Of a DNA stretch of 64,000 nt, positions 52,606 to 61,417 are shown in pieces. A program made the translations under genes and the position numbers. Positions within the stretch are counted from its first letter, which is position 1. Each line of letters starts with the position of its first letter. Under the pieces are notes generated by a model. The model had not been told where the DNA came from, did no database searches, and saw only the letters and a list, made by a program, of their open reading frames with translations. Source of the DNA: Bacteroidota bacterium (GTDB lineage: Bacteria; Bacteroidota; Bacteroidia; Bacteroidales; GCA-2711565); NCBI GenBank assembly GCA_018816945.1, contig JAHIVC010000023.1, forward strand, positions 1 through 64,000. Direction: 5' to 3'.

Positions 52606-53115
52606 ATGAAACGTTTATCAATTTTCCTGTTTGTTTTTATTATTCCATATTCCATTTTTGCGCAAGAGTTCAATAATCGAAAGGACATTCGTGAAGCAAG
52701 GAAGGCAAAAATTGAATCTACGGTTAAAAAAGTAATTGAGTCGAAAGATTTTATTTTCACGGTTAGAAATGCCAATCCGGCAATCGGGCCCTCAATAACA
52801 CTGACCTCTGATTATGATTTCAAAATTACCGGAGATTCTGCTTATAGCTACTTACCTTACTTTGGGGAAGCTTACAAAGTTGAATACGGAAGTAATGAGG
52901 GTGGAATAAAATTCGAAAACTTAATATATAATTACCGCATCGTATTCAATAAAAAAACAAGTTATTATGAAATTAGGTTTGAAATAATTGAACCAAGTGA
53001 TACCTATCGGATTTATATGAATATTTCTTCTTCAGGCTATGGGAATCTCAAAATCTCATGTAATAATCGTCAAACCATTAATTATGATGGAATTCTGAAC
53101 AAATTGCTCGAATAA
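52606..53115 (+). CDS. DUF4251 domain protein, secreted
   Basis: 169 residues with a signal peptide (about 1-20, ending IFAQ). The mature part matches DUF4251: RKAKIESTVKKVIESKDFIFTV, a segment with SYLPYFGEAYKVEYGSNEGGIKF and a C-terminal strand region. The family occurs almost only in Bacteroidota; no function is established. Probably periplasmic and co-transcribed with the beta-barrel gene upstream. Confidence 0.8.
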   Translation: MKRLSIFLFVFIIPYSIFAQEFNNRKDIREARKAKIESTVKKVIESKDFIFTVRNANPAIGPSITLTSDYDFKITGDSAYSYLPYFGEAYKVEYGSNEGGIKFENLIYNYRIVFNKKTSYYEIRFEIIEPSDTYRIYMNISSSGYGNLKISCNNRQTINYDGILNKLLE

Positions 53116-53178
53116 GTTGATTCAATAGTTAGATTGTTAAGTTCGGATATTTAATTCCAAACATTCAAAACTCATCAA

Positions 53179-53973
53179 TCAAAAATTAGCATTCAAAACA
53201 ATCAATCCAACTACTTCCTTTAGCAATTTAGCTACCAATGCGGCAGTAATGCCCGAAGGGTCACGATCAGGATTCAGTTCCACAATATCAGCCCCAATTA
53301 TCGGGGCTTTAATTTGATGCAGTAAATTAATCAGTTCTCGGGTCGATAATCCACCTGGTTCATGATGCGAAACTCCGGGTGCAAAAGCCGGATCAAGAAC
53401 ATCCAAATCTATTGATATATATAAAGGATTTTGAAAATTTAAAATTTTCATATTGGCGATATCTTTCATCATGACAATTTCAATTCCAAATTTTTTGGCT
53501 TGATCCAGAAGATATGTTGGCATATTTCGAATACCAACCGAAACCAATCTCTTCGCTAGACCACCTTCCATAATACGTGCGAAAGGGCAAGCGTGTGAAA
53601 AGCGATCTCCATCCAATTCGTCATAAATATCGGCATGTGCATCAAAATGCAATATGTCAAATTTACTGTGTTCCTTATTTAACGCCTGAACAATTGGATA
53701 AGTGATTGAATGATCTCCACCAAGAAACACTGATGGTAATTTTAAATCAATAGCCTTGCTTATTTGCAGCGAAATCTTTTGATAATCTGCTGTTTGAATA
53801 TCTCTACAATCTTTCAATACAAGCGAAATATCAATTCCTGTTTCCGTCATATAATTTGAGGATCCGTCATAAAAAACTGTTCTTATTTCATTTGGAGCTT
53901 TTGCAGCTCCTTTTTTAAAAGACGATTTATCATCGTAAGGGATTCCAAGTAAATTTACTATTTGTTTTCTCAT
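53179..53973 (-). CDS. Arginase/agmatinase/formimidoylglutamase family enzyme
   Basis: 264 residues of the ureohydrolase fold. The dinuclear manganese ligands are present: His in GGDHSITYP, the DAHAD block and the DLDVLDP block. A C-terminal EL(NP)DRDPSG segment follows. It hydrolyses a guanidino or formimino group; arginase, agmatinase and formimidoylglutamase cannot be told apart here. No other arginine, polyamine or histidine genes adjoin. On the minus strand, convergent with the DUF4251 gene. Confidence 0.84.
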   Translation of the reverse strand: MRKQIVNLLGIPYDDKSSFKKGAAKAPNEIRTVFYDGSSNYMTETGIDISLVLKDCRDIQTADYQKISLQISKAIDLKLPSVFLGGDHSITYPIVQALNKEHSKFDILHFDAHADIYDELDGDRFSHACPFARIMEGGLAKRLVSVGIRNMPTYLLDQAKKFGIEIVMMKDIANMKILNFQNPLYISIDLDVLDPAFAPGVSHHEPGGLSTRELINLLHQIKAPIIGADIVELNPDRDPSGITAALVAKLLKEVVGLIVLNANF

Positions 53974-54216
53974 TATTAATTACATTGATCTTACACAAAG
54001 ATAATTTTTCATCTGTTTATAATTTGTTTTTTAATTGTCAGATGCCTGCCTGTCGTGTATTTCTTCACAATTTAGGTAACAATTCTTATAATTGTACCTA
54101 TGACAAAAAAAGAGCAAGAAGTAATTCTCGTGGCTCGTTTCATTTAGGATGGTTCGTAAATTTTCAAAATCAATTCCATTCATCACGTCTATCTTGAAAC
54201 ATAAATCCTTATTTTT

Positions 54217-55479
54217 ATGAAAATTAATCTGAAAATGATGAGCCTACGAAATAGATTAAAATCAATTGGGCCCGGAATTCTGGTAACTGCAGCCTTTATA
54301 GGACCAGGAACAATTACGACCTGTACTTTGGCAGGAGCCGGTTTTGGGTATGCACTTTTATGGGGTTTGCTATTCTCGGTTATCGCGACCATCATACTAC
54401 AGGAAATGTCAGCCAGACTTGGTATTGTAGGCAGACTTGGCCTTGGTGAAGCTTTGAGAAAACAGTTCAAAAATCCAATCACAAAAATATTATCAGCAGT
54501 ACTCATTTTGTCAGCCATCGTCATTGGAAATGCTGCTTATGAAACAGGAAATATATTGGGCGCATCACTAGGATTGGAAGAAATCACTAAATTTTCAGGA
54601 TTTACGTTAGCTAATGGTGGAGTGTTAAGAATCTGGGGACCGATAATTGGTTTAACTGCATTCTTACTTTTATTTTTAGGTAGTTATAAACATTTGGAAC
54701 GAGCTTTAATTGCGCTTGTTTTATTGATGAGCGTGTCCTTTATTGCCACTATGATTGTAATCGGACCTGATTTAGCTCAAATATTTAAGGGGGTTTTTAT
54801 TCCTAAATTACCAACGGGAAGCACCCTAATGTTAATTGGCTTAATTGGCACTACGGTTGTTCCTTATAATTTATTTCTGCATGCATCAACCGTTCAAGAG
54901 AAATGGAAAGGTGAGAAAGACTTAAAAGTAGCTCGTATTGACTTATCCTTATCTATAATTTTAGGAGGATTAATTTCAATGTCAATAGTGATAACCTCGG
55001 CAGTGGCATTTTTTGGTACAAACGCACAGATAAGGGGAGCTTCCGACCTTGCTTCACAATTAACTCCATTCTTGGGTGATTGGGCAGGAATCTTTATGTC
55101 GGTTGGATTATTTGCTGCAGGAATATCCTCTGCAATTACGGCACCTCTGGCAGCTGCTTATGCCACTTCAGGTATTTTAGGTTGGAAAACTGATTTGAAA
55201 TCAAAGAAATTTAAAGCGGTTTGGATATCAATTTTATCGATTGGAATTATTTTTTCAGCCATTGGATTTAGTCCGATAAAAGCGATTGTATTTGCACAGG
55301 TAACCAACGGAATTTTACTTCCGGTAATTGCGATTTACTTATTAATAGTAATGAACAGCAAGCGTATTCTGGGAAATCATTCAAATAAAATATTTCAAAA
55401 TATTTTGGGATTAATTATTGTTTTAATTATGCTTGTACTTGGAGGTAAAAGTATTCTTTTAGCTTTTGGAGCGTTGTAA
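54217..55479 (+). CDS. Nramp-fold transporter linked to 5-oxoprolinase genes
   Basis: 420 residues, about 11 membrane helices, inner membrane. TM1 has GPGT (29-32) where metal-transporting Nramp proteins have DPGN, and TM6 has VPYN (215-218) where they have MPHN. The key Asp, His and Met ligands are therefore absent and Mn/Fe transport is doubtful. YcsG of Bacillus, next to the PxpABC equivalents, is an Nramp relative in the same setting. It is followed after 172 bases by pxpABC, so transport of 5-oxoproline or a related compound is a reasonable hypothesis. The ATGs at 54235 and 54238 are alternative starts. Confidence 0.78.
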   Translation: MKINLKMMSLRNRLKSIGPGILVTAAFIGPGTITTCTLAGAGFGYALLWGLLFSVIATIILQEMSARLGIVGRLGLGEALRKQFKNPITKILSAVLILSAIVIGNAAYETGNILGASLGLEEITKFSGFTLANGGVLRIWGPIIGLTAFLLLFLGSYKHLERALIALVLLMSVSFIATMIVIGPDLAQIFKGVFIPKLPTGSTLMLIGLIGTTVVPYNLFLHASTVQEKWKGEKDLKVARIDLSLSIILGGLISMSIVITSAVAFFGTNAQIRGASDLASQLTPFLGDWAGIFMSVGLFAAGISSAITAPLAAAYATSGILGWKTDLKSKKFKAVWISILSIGIIFSAIGFSPIKAIVFAQVTNGILLPVIAIYLLIVMNSKRILGNHSNKIFQNILGLIIVLIMLVLGGKSILLAFGAL

Positions 55480-55562
55480 ATGACTATTGATAAATGATTA
55501 TTCATTATTGATCAATGTTGAATGTAAAATTTAAAATGTAGAATTTTCAATGATCTTGATAC

Positions 55563-55581
55563 CCTGCCTGCCGCAGGCAGG
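55563..55581. repeat. CCTGCCTGC-type palindrome
   Basis: CCTGCCTGCCGCAGGCAGG, a nearly perfect palindrome between the transporter and pxpA, in a stretch of CTTGATAC/CTTGAAAC-like short repeats. Confidence 0.85.
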
Positions 55582-55651
55582 TTGAATCTTGATACTTGAA
55601 ACATGAAACTTGACACTTGTATCTAATTCTAGAATCTAAAAATCTAATATA

Positions 55652-56410
55652 ATGAAAGTAGATATAAACTCAGATTTAGGCGAAAGCTTCGGAAATTACA
55701 AAATGGGAAATGATGCTGAAGTAATGAAATACATTACATCTGCAAATATAGCCTGTGGTTTTCATGCCGGCGACCCGGTGGTGATCGAAGATACCATCAA
55801 ATTGGCACTCGAAAATAAGGTTGCAATTGGGGCTCATCCCGCTTATCCCGACCTGATGGGTTTCGGACGACGATCAATGAATTTAAGCCCAAAAGAAATC
55901 AAAGCCTATGTCCTTTATCAGGTGGGTGCGCTCAAAGCTATGACAGAAGCATTGGGAGGTAAATTACAACATGTAAAAGCACATGGGGCATTATACAATG
56001 ATGCTGCCGTAAATAAATCTATTTCAACTGCAATAGTTGAAGCAGTTTACTTAATCGATCCTGAGCTTATTTTTATGGGTCTGGCAAATTCTGAAATGTT
56101 GGAAGTGGCTAAAAAGTTGGGTCTAAAAACTGCAAGCGAAGTTTTTGCAGACCGCGCATACATCAAGTCTGGAACCTTGGTATCGCGTGCACTTCCAGGA
56201 GCAGTCATTCACGACACCAATATTTGCAACGAAAGGGTTTTAAGAATGATCGAGGAAGGAAGTGTTAAAGGGATTGATGGCAGCGATATTAAAATTAAGG
56301 CAGAAACTATATGTATTCATGGTGACAATCCTGCAGCAATCGACATGGCCAGGTCATTAAAAAATCATCTTGAAAAAAATGGAATCATCATACAGGCAAT
56401 AAAAAAATGA
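55652..56410 (+). CDS. pxpA: 5-oxoprolinase subunit PxpA
   Basis: 252 residues of the LamB/YcsF family: DINSDLGESFGNYKMGNDAEVMKYI at the N-terminus, ANIACGFHAGDP, GAHPAYPDLMGFGRR and VKAHGALYN. With PxpB and PxpC it forms the prokaryotic ATP-dependent 5-oxoprolinase, which opens 5-oxo-L-proline (pyroglutamate) to L-glutamate. The stop overlaps the pxpB start (ATGA), so the subunits are made in step. Confidence 0.94.
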   Translation: MKVDINSDLGESFGNYKMGNDAEVMKYITSANIACGFHAGDPVVIEDTIKLALENKVAIGAHPAYPDLMGFGRRSMNLSPKEIKAYVLYQVGALKAMTEALGGKLQHVKAHGALYNDAAVNKSISTAIVEAVYLIDPELIFMGLANSEMLEVAKKLGLKTASEVFADRAYIKSGTLVSRALPGAVIHDTNICNERVLRMIEEGSVKGIDGSDIKIKAETICIHGDNPAAIDMARSLKNHLEKNGIIIQAIKK

Positions 56411-57105
56411 CCAATAATAACTTGAAGATTATTCCTTCCGGAGATTCTGCTATATTGGTGCGACTCGGTAATGAGATCACCGAAGAAATTAACACACGTG
56501 TGCATGATCTTCATTTTATGCTGGATGTATTAAAGATCAAAGGAATTATTGAAATGGTACCTGCTTATGCGGACCTTCTTATTTTGTATGATCCTTTGAA
56601 GGTTTCTTATGATGGATTAAGTCAAATAATTAAAGAGGAAATTGAAAAACCAGGCAAACCGGGAACTATCGAACAGCGATTAATCCAAATTCCGGTTTGT
56701 TACGATGAAGAATTTGGCAGTGACCTTGAAGAGGTATCTGAACACACAGGATTGTCAAAAAAAGAAATTATTCAAATTCATTCCTCCACAAAGTACCTTG
56801 TTTATATGCTTGGATTTACACCCGGATTTAGTTATTTAGGTGGAATGGATGAACGGATTGCCTGTCCGCGAAAAAAAATACCTAGACAAAATATTCCGGC
56901 AGGTTCGGTAGGTATTGCTGATAAACAAACAGGAATTTATCCCATCGAAAGCCCTGGTGGTTGGCAACTCATAGGCAGGACGCCACTCAATCTTTTTGAT
57001 CCAGATAGAGAAGATGTGTTTCTTTGCAGAGCAGGTGATCATCTGCAATTTGTTCCAATAAGTAAAACTGAATTTGAATCAATTAAAATAGCACAGGACA
57101 AATGA
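56407..57105 (+). CDS. pxpB: 5-oxoprolinase subunit PxpB
   Basis: 232 residues of the KipI/allophanate-hydrolase subunit 1 family: IPSGDSAILVRLGNEI, IPVCYDEEFGSDL, YMLGFTPGFSYLGG and GSVGIADKQTGIYPIESPGG. It overlaps pxpA and pxpC by four bases at each end. It works with PxpC in the ATP-dependent step. Confidence 0.93.
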   Translation: MTNNNLKIIPSGDSAILVRLGNEITEEINTRVHDLHFMLDVLKIKGIIEMVPAYADLLILYDPLKVSYDGLSQIIKEEIEKPGKPGTIEQRLIQIPVCYDEEFGSDLEEVSEHTGLSKKEIIQIHSSTKYLVYMLGFTPGFSYLGGMDERIACPRKKIPRQNIPAGSVGIADKQTGIYPIESPGGWQLIGRTPLNLFDPDREDVFLCRAGDHLQFVPISKTEFESIKIAQDK

Positions 57106-58037
57106 CTGGGCAGATAAAATTTATCTCGGGCGGAATGCTGACAAGTATTCAGGATATGGGCAGATATGGCCATCAAAAATTTGGCATGCCTGTATCAGGG
57201 GCCATGGATACATACTCCTTGCAATTGGCGAACTATTTAGTAGGGAATAAAAGAAATGAAGCCTGTTTTGAAATAACCTATCTTGGACCGGAAATAGAAT
57301 TCCATTCTGATACAACGATTGCGATTAGTGGTGCAATTATGCAATCAAAAGTAAATGGAAGTTCTGTTCCAATGAATACAAGTATTTTTATTGCAAAAGG
57401 GGATATTTTGGTAATGGGAGCCGTAAAAAAAGGAATGAGAGCCTATTTGTCAATAGCCGGTGGGGTAATAATTCCAGATGTAATGGGAAGCAGGTCCACT
57501 TATCTCAGAGCTAAAGTAGGTGGTTTTCAGGGTCGGAAAATTGAAACAGGGGATCTAATTGAAATTGGTAAGAATTCGTTAATACTGATGAAAGAAATCC
57601 CTTCTCCGCTCTTATTTATCTACCCGGGTATTCAAACAATCAGAGTTTTGAAGGGCACTGAATTTTATCGTTTTGAAAACGAAGCTTGGAATACCTTTCT
57701 CAATTCTGAATATACGATCAGCAATCAAAATGACAGAATGGGTTATCGTTTATCGGGCCCTCCAATTAAGCATAAAAACGGAGCTGATATTATTTCATCC
57801 GGAATAGTGAACGGCAGCATACAAGTTCCGGGTCACGGAGAACCGATCATTATGATGGCCGATCACCAAACAGTTGGAGGATATACAAAAATTGCCAATG
57901 TAGTGTCTGTTGACCTGCCTATCATGGGACAAATGAAAGCCGGGGATAAAATAAAATTTAAAGAAATTACCCTTGAAGAAGCTCAGGACTTAATTAAAAA
58001 ACAGGAAGAAAACTTAGTTAAATTGTTTAATTTATAA
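57102..58037 (+). CDS. pxpC: 5-oxoprolinase subunit PxpC
   Basis: 311 residues of the KipA/allophanate-hydrolase subunit 2 family: GGMLTSIQDMGRYGHQKFGMPVSGAMD, IAGGVIIPDVMGSRST, DRMGYRLSGPPI and PGHGEPIIMMADHQTVGGY. It completes the PxpABC set. The DUF2891 gene follows after six bases. Confidence 0.93.
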   Translation: MTGQIKFISGGMLTSIQDMGRYGHQKFGMPVSGAMDTYSLQLANYLVGNKRNEACFEITYLGPEIEFHSDTTIAISGAIMQSKVNGSSVPMNTSIFIAKGDILVMGAVKKGMRAYLSIAGGVIIPDVMGSRSTYLRAKVGGFQGRKIETGDLIEIGKNSLILMKEIPSPLLFIYPGIQTIRVLKGTEFYRFENEAWNTFLNSEYTISNQNDRMGYRLSGPPIKHKNGADIISSGIVNGSIQVPGHGEPIIMMADHQTVGGYTKIANVVSVDLPIMGQMKAGDKIKFKEITLEEAQDLIKKQEENLVKLFNL

Positions 58038-58043
58038 TTTGTT

Positions 58044-59165
58044 ATGCAAGCATCAATTTCAAGAAAACCATTAGTTACAGGGCTATTCGTTTTTATGTTA
58101 ATTAGTTCAATTAATATTAAAGCGTCACAAGATGAAACTAGCAAATCCATTAAACTCACGCAAGAAGTGGCTTCAGATTTTGCTCGCCTGGCATTAAATT
58201 GCGTGCATAAGGAATATCCTAATAAAACAGGGCATGTGATGAATGATTCGACGGAGGTGCTCTCTCCTTCTGAAATGCATCCGGCTTTTTATGGATGCTT
58301 TGATTGGCATTCGTCGGTTCATGGTCATTGGATGTTGGTTCGGTTATTAAAACTGTTCCCAAATTTACCTGAAGCTGAAGAAATTAGGAATGCTATAAAT
58401 TCAAATTTAAAAAAGGAAAACATTCTAAAAGAGGTTGAATATTATAATCAGGAAGGGCGTAAATCATTCGAGCGAACTTATGGTTGGGCATGGTTACTAA
58501 AACTTTCGGAAGAATTGCACGGCTGGAATGATAAAGATGGAAAACACTGGCTTGAAAATATAGAACCGCTTACTCAGCGTATGATTAAGGCTTATACAGA
58601 TTTTCTTCCAAATCAAACTTATCCGGTCAGAACCGGGGTTCACCCGAATACCGCCTTTGGAATATCATTTGCATTAGATTATGCCCGAAAAATCAATGAT
58701 GTTTCCTTTGAAGATTTTTTAATTGAAAGAAGTAAAACATATTTTCAGAATGATAAGGATGGACCGGCACTTTGGGAACCCGGTGGAGAAGATTTTTTAT
58801 CACCTGTTTTAATAGAGGCCGATTTGATGAGAAGGGTTTTAAACCCTGATGAATTTGCAAACTGGTTTCATCAATTTTTACCCGGATTTAGCAATGATCA
58901 ATATTCAAATTTAACCCAACCGGCAATTGTTTCTGACCGTAGTGATCCGAAAGGAGTTCACCTTGATGGATTAAACTTAAGCAGGGCATGGTGTATGTTG
59001 GGGATTTTAAATGCTTTATCCAAAGATGATCCTGTAAGAGAAATATTAAAAACAGCAGTTAATATTCATGCAACAAGTGCGTTGAATAACATTGCTACAG
59101 GAAGTTACGAAGGTGAGCATTGGCTGGCATCCTTTGCTGTTTATTTACTTTCGCTTGAACAATAA
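58044..59165 (+). CDS. DUF2891 family protein, secreted
   Basis: 373 residues with an N-terminal signal peptide (about 1-28, ending IKA). DUF2891 signature HPAFYGCFDWHSSVHGHWMLVRLL at the start of the mature domain, then TYGWAWLLKLSEELHGW, PVRTGVHPNTAFG and NLSRAWCML. The helix pairs and conserved HSSVHGHW and EPGGEDFLSP recall (alpha/alpha)6 barrels of glycan-processing enzymes. Function not established. Six bases after pxpC, so on the pxp transcript, although its product is exported and the oxoprolinase is cytoplasmic. The 268-base gap after it contains only AT-rich sequence and the next promoter. Confidence 0.82.
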   Translation: MQASISRKPLVTGLFVFMLISSINIKASQDETSKSIKLTQEVASDFARLALNCVHKEYPNKTGHVMNDSTEVLSPSEMHPAFYGCFDWHSSVHGHWMLVRLLKLFPNLPEAEEIRNAINSNLKKENILKEVEYYNQEGRKSFERTYGWAWLLKLSEELHGWNDKDGKHWLENIEPLTQRMIKAYTDFLPNQTYPVRTGVHPNTAFGISFALDYARKINDVSFEDFLIERSKTYFQNDKDGPALWEPGGEDFLSPVLIEADLMRRVLNPDEFANWFHQFLPGFSNDQYSNLTQPAIVSDRSDPKGVHLDGLNLSRAWCMLGILNALSKDDPVREILKTAVNIHATSALNNIATGSYEGEHWLASFAVYLLSLEQ

Positions 59166-59353
59166 CAAAACATTGGATTTACTCAACATCCAGTAAATAA
59201 TTTAATTATAGTAAGTTACCTCGTTTTTCATATTTCCGACCAAATTATATTGTACTACAATTAATTATCCATAGGTATTCTTCCCTATTCTATCTATTCA
59301 CTAAATATGATATATATCAATAGTTAAATATTTAGAGCACTTCAAATTATATA

Positions 59354-59361
59354 TATATTTG
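59354..59361 (+). promoter_or_regulatory. Promoter -7 box (TATATTTG)
   Basis: TATATTTG agrees with TAnnTTTG and lies 72 bases before the FadL-type gene. Confidence 0.4.
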
Positions 59362-59433
59362 TATATCTATTTATGTTAATAGCAAGATTAGTAGATATAG
59401 AATCAAACTCAATAGCAATAAAATCAAAAATTT

Positions 59434-60702
59434 ATGAAACGAAAACAAAATTTTAAGAGCAAACTTACAATTGCTACTATGGTATTAGTACTTGCAAGTA
59501 GCAGTTTATTTGCCACCGACGGATACTTTGGTGTTGGTTTTGGCACAAAAAGCAATGGTATGGCCGGTGCAGGAATTGCACTTTTCCAAAATTCACTATT
59601 TGGAGCTAACAACCCTGCCGGTTTAGTATTTTTAGGTAATAAATATGGAGTAAGTTTAGCTGTTTTTAACCCGATTCGATCGTACGAAATTACTGGTAAT
59701 CCAAGTATGTATCCCGGTACTTTTGGGTTAGCACCCGGAAAAGTAGAAAGTGAATCAAATATTTTTCTGATGCCTGCATTATCAGCTAACTGGATGCTTG
59801 ATGACAAAAGTGCTTTCAATGTTTCTTTGTTCGGAAACGGTGGAATGAACACCGATTATCCAACTGCAACATTTCATGGTAATTCACCAACAGGTGTTAA
59901 TTTAATGCAATTGTTTGGAGCATTCACTTACTCACGCAAATTAAGTGATAATTGGAGTGTTGGTCTGTCTGCAATAGCAGCATGGCAATCATTCGAAGCA
60001 AAAGGACTTCAGGCTTTTGCAGGTTTTTCAATGGATGGAACCAAATTAACCGACAATGGCGCAAGCTCAGCTTTAGGATTAGGAGGAAAACTTGGTATTT
60101 ATGGTGAAATCACAAAAGGATTAACATTTGGAGCTACTTACCAGACCAAAATTTCAATGGGTCAATTTGATGAGTACGCAGGATTATTTGCCGAAAAAGG
60201 TGATTTCGATGTCCCTGCAACCTGGACAGCCGGTATAGCTTATGAATTTATTCCTGAGAAATTAGTTTTTGCGTTTGATGTTAAACAAATTTTTTACAGT
60301 AAAGTAAAATCTATTGCGAATACCATGATGAGTTCGACCGGACCAAACTTCCCAATGGGATCAGAAACCGGTGCAGGTTTTGGATGGCAAGATATGACCA
60401 TTATTAAATTTGGTGTTGAATATGCAACTTGTAAAGATTGGACCTTAAGAACAGGTTATTCACACGGAACCAACCCTGTGCAGGCAAGCGAAGTAATGTT
60501 TAACATCTTGGCACCCGGAGTTATTGATGACCATATCACTTTAGGGTTTTCTAAAAAAATGGGCAAAAACGAATTGAATTTCGCTATTGTTCGTGCATTA
60601 GAGAATACCGTTATCGGTCCAAATCCAATGGAAGCACCTGGTCAACAAACTATTGGTTTAACAATGAGTCAATGGATTTTTGAAATTGGTTTTACATTTT
60701 AA
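59434..60702 (+). CDS. OMPP1/FadL/TodX-type outer-membrane transporter
   Basis: 422 residues with a signal peptide (about 1-28, ending SSLFA). The mature N-terminus has GYFGVGFGTKSNGMAGAGIAL and NNPAGLVFLG, the hatch-like start of the FadL family. The remainder is a long barrel with strands such as LSDNWSVGLSAIAAWQSF and WTLRTGYSHGTNPV, ending in a C-terminal Phe (FEIGFTF). These channels take up long-chain fatty acids or other hydrophobic compounds such as phenols. A link to aromatic products made elsewhere in the window is only speculation. Stand-alone gene with its own promoter and terminator. Confidence 0.85.
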   Translation: MKRKQNFKSKLTIATMVLVLASSSLFATDGYFGVGFGTKSNGMAGAGIALFQNSLFGANNPAGLVFLGNKYGVSLAVFNPIRSYEITGNPSMYPGTFGLAPGKVESESNIFLMPALSANWMLDDKSAFNVSLFGNGGMNTDYPTATFHGNSPTGVNLMQLFGAFTYSRKLSDNWSVGLSAIAAWQSFEAKGLQAFAGFSMDGTKLTDNGASSALGLGGKLGIYGEITKGLTFGATYQTKISMGQFDEYAGLFAEKGDFDVPATWTAGIAYEFIPEKLVFAFDVKQIFYSKVKSIANTMMSSTGPNFPMGSETGAGFGWQDMTIIKFGVEYATCKDWTLRTGYSHGTNPVQASEVMFNILAPGVIDDHITLGFSKKMGKNELNFAIVRALENTVIGPNPMEAPGQQTIGLTMSQWIFEIGFTF

Positions 60703-60724
60703 TCCGTCAAAAAGGATATTAAAG

Positions 60725-60754
60725 AGGCTGTCCATGTTGGGCAGCCTTTTTTTT
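60725..60754 (+). terminator. Rho-independent terminator
   Basis: AGGCTGTCC (60725-60733) pairs with GGGCAGCCT (60739-60747) with one G-T pair, then eight T. Confidence 0.88.
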
Positions 60755-61084
60755 GCATCAACATTATTAACAATTCGTAATAAAAAAATATAAGCACTCT
60801 TTTGATCGGGTTAAAAATGAAAATTCATAATTTTGCAGATCATAAACCTTGCGAACAAAACCTAAATATTAGCAACTAATCAATAGGTATTTCCTAATTA
60901 ATTTAGAATTTGGTTCTTTCTCAGTTATAGTTAATCAACAAAAAAAATATTCTTAACTTGCTGATAAAAATATCACTTATTTACTTAATTGAATATTAAC
61001 AAGTTTTAAATTTGGTTAGGTGATTCAAATGAACTACTTGGCAGCAAGCTGTCGAGGTATCAATTTGGAAATTCTTTTTATTGA

Positions 61085-61345
61085 CGATGCAAGCATCGGA
61101 GTACCTGCCTGCGCAGGCAGGTTAATCTCATTTATCCCGATACGCTGCGCTATCGGGATTCCTGCCTGTACTGCTGTTAGGCAGGCAGGCGTTCATCTTA
61201 CAGATTTCAATTCACTACGTTTTTGAAATCTGAGTTTCACGAATAAATGGTACTAAACCTCAGGGTTGAACAATGAACCCTTGTTTTCGGTGTAGAACTA
61301 CGAGGAGAATTCAAACAAATTTCTCGCCTGCCATGCAGGCAGACA
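61085..61345. repeat. Hairpin-dense intergenic block
   Basis: Within the 663-base gap 60755-61417 a series of palindromes follows one another: GATGC-AA-GCATC (61085-61096), CCTGCCTGCGCAGGCAGG (61104-61121), CCCGATA...TATCGGG (about 61137-61157), CCTGCCTG...GGCAGGCAGG (61161-61189), CAGATTTCAA...TTGAAATCTG (about 61200-61231), AGGGTT...AACCCT (about 61262-61281) and CCTGCCATGCAGGCAG (61327-61342). No credible ORF. The first 330 bases of the gap are plain AT-rich DNA. Confidence 0.85.
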
Positions 61346-61417
61346 AGTCCGCCGAAGCGAACGCGAAAGAGGATTAAAAACACTTGGACATCACATTTTG
61401 GTAATTTTAATATCTTC

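Noticed and set aside
53985-54197. 70-residue ORF before the Nramp-like gene
   Set aside because: No recognisable features and it contains a CCTGCCTG repeat fragment.
54217-55479. Canonical manganese transporter MntH
   Set aside because: The DPGN and MPHN metal motifs are replaced by GPGT and VPYN, and the neighbours are 5-oxoprolinase genes.
61020-61226. 68-residue ORF in the hairpin-rich gap
   Set aside because: Encoded almost entirely by palindromes.
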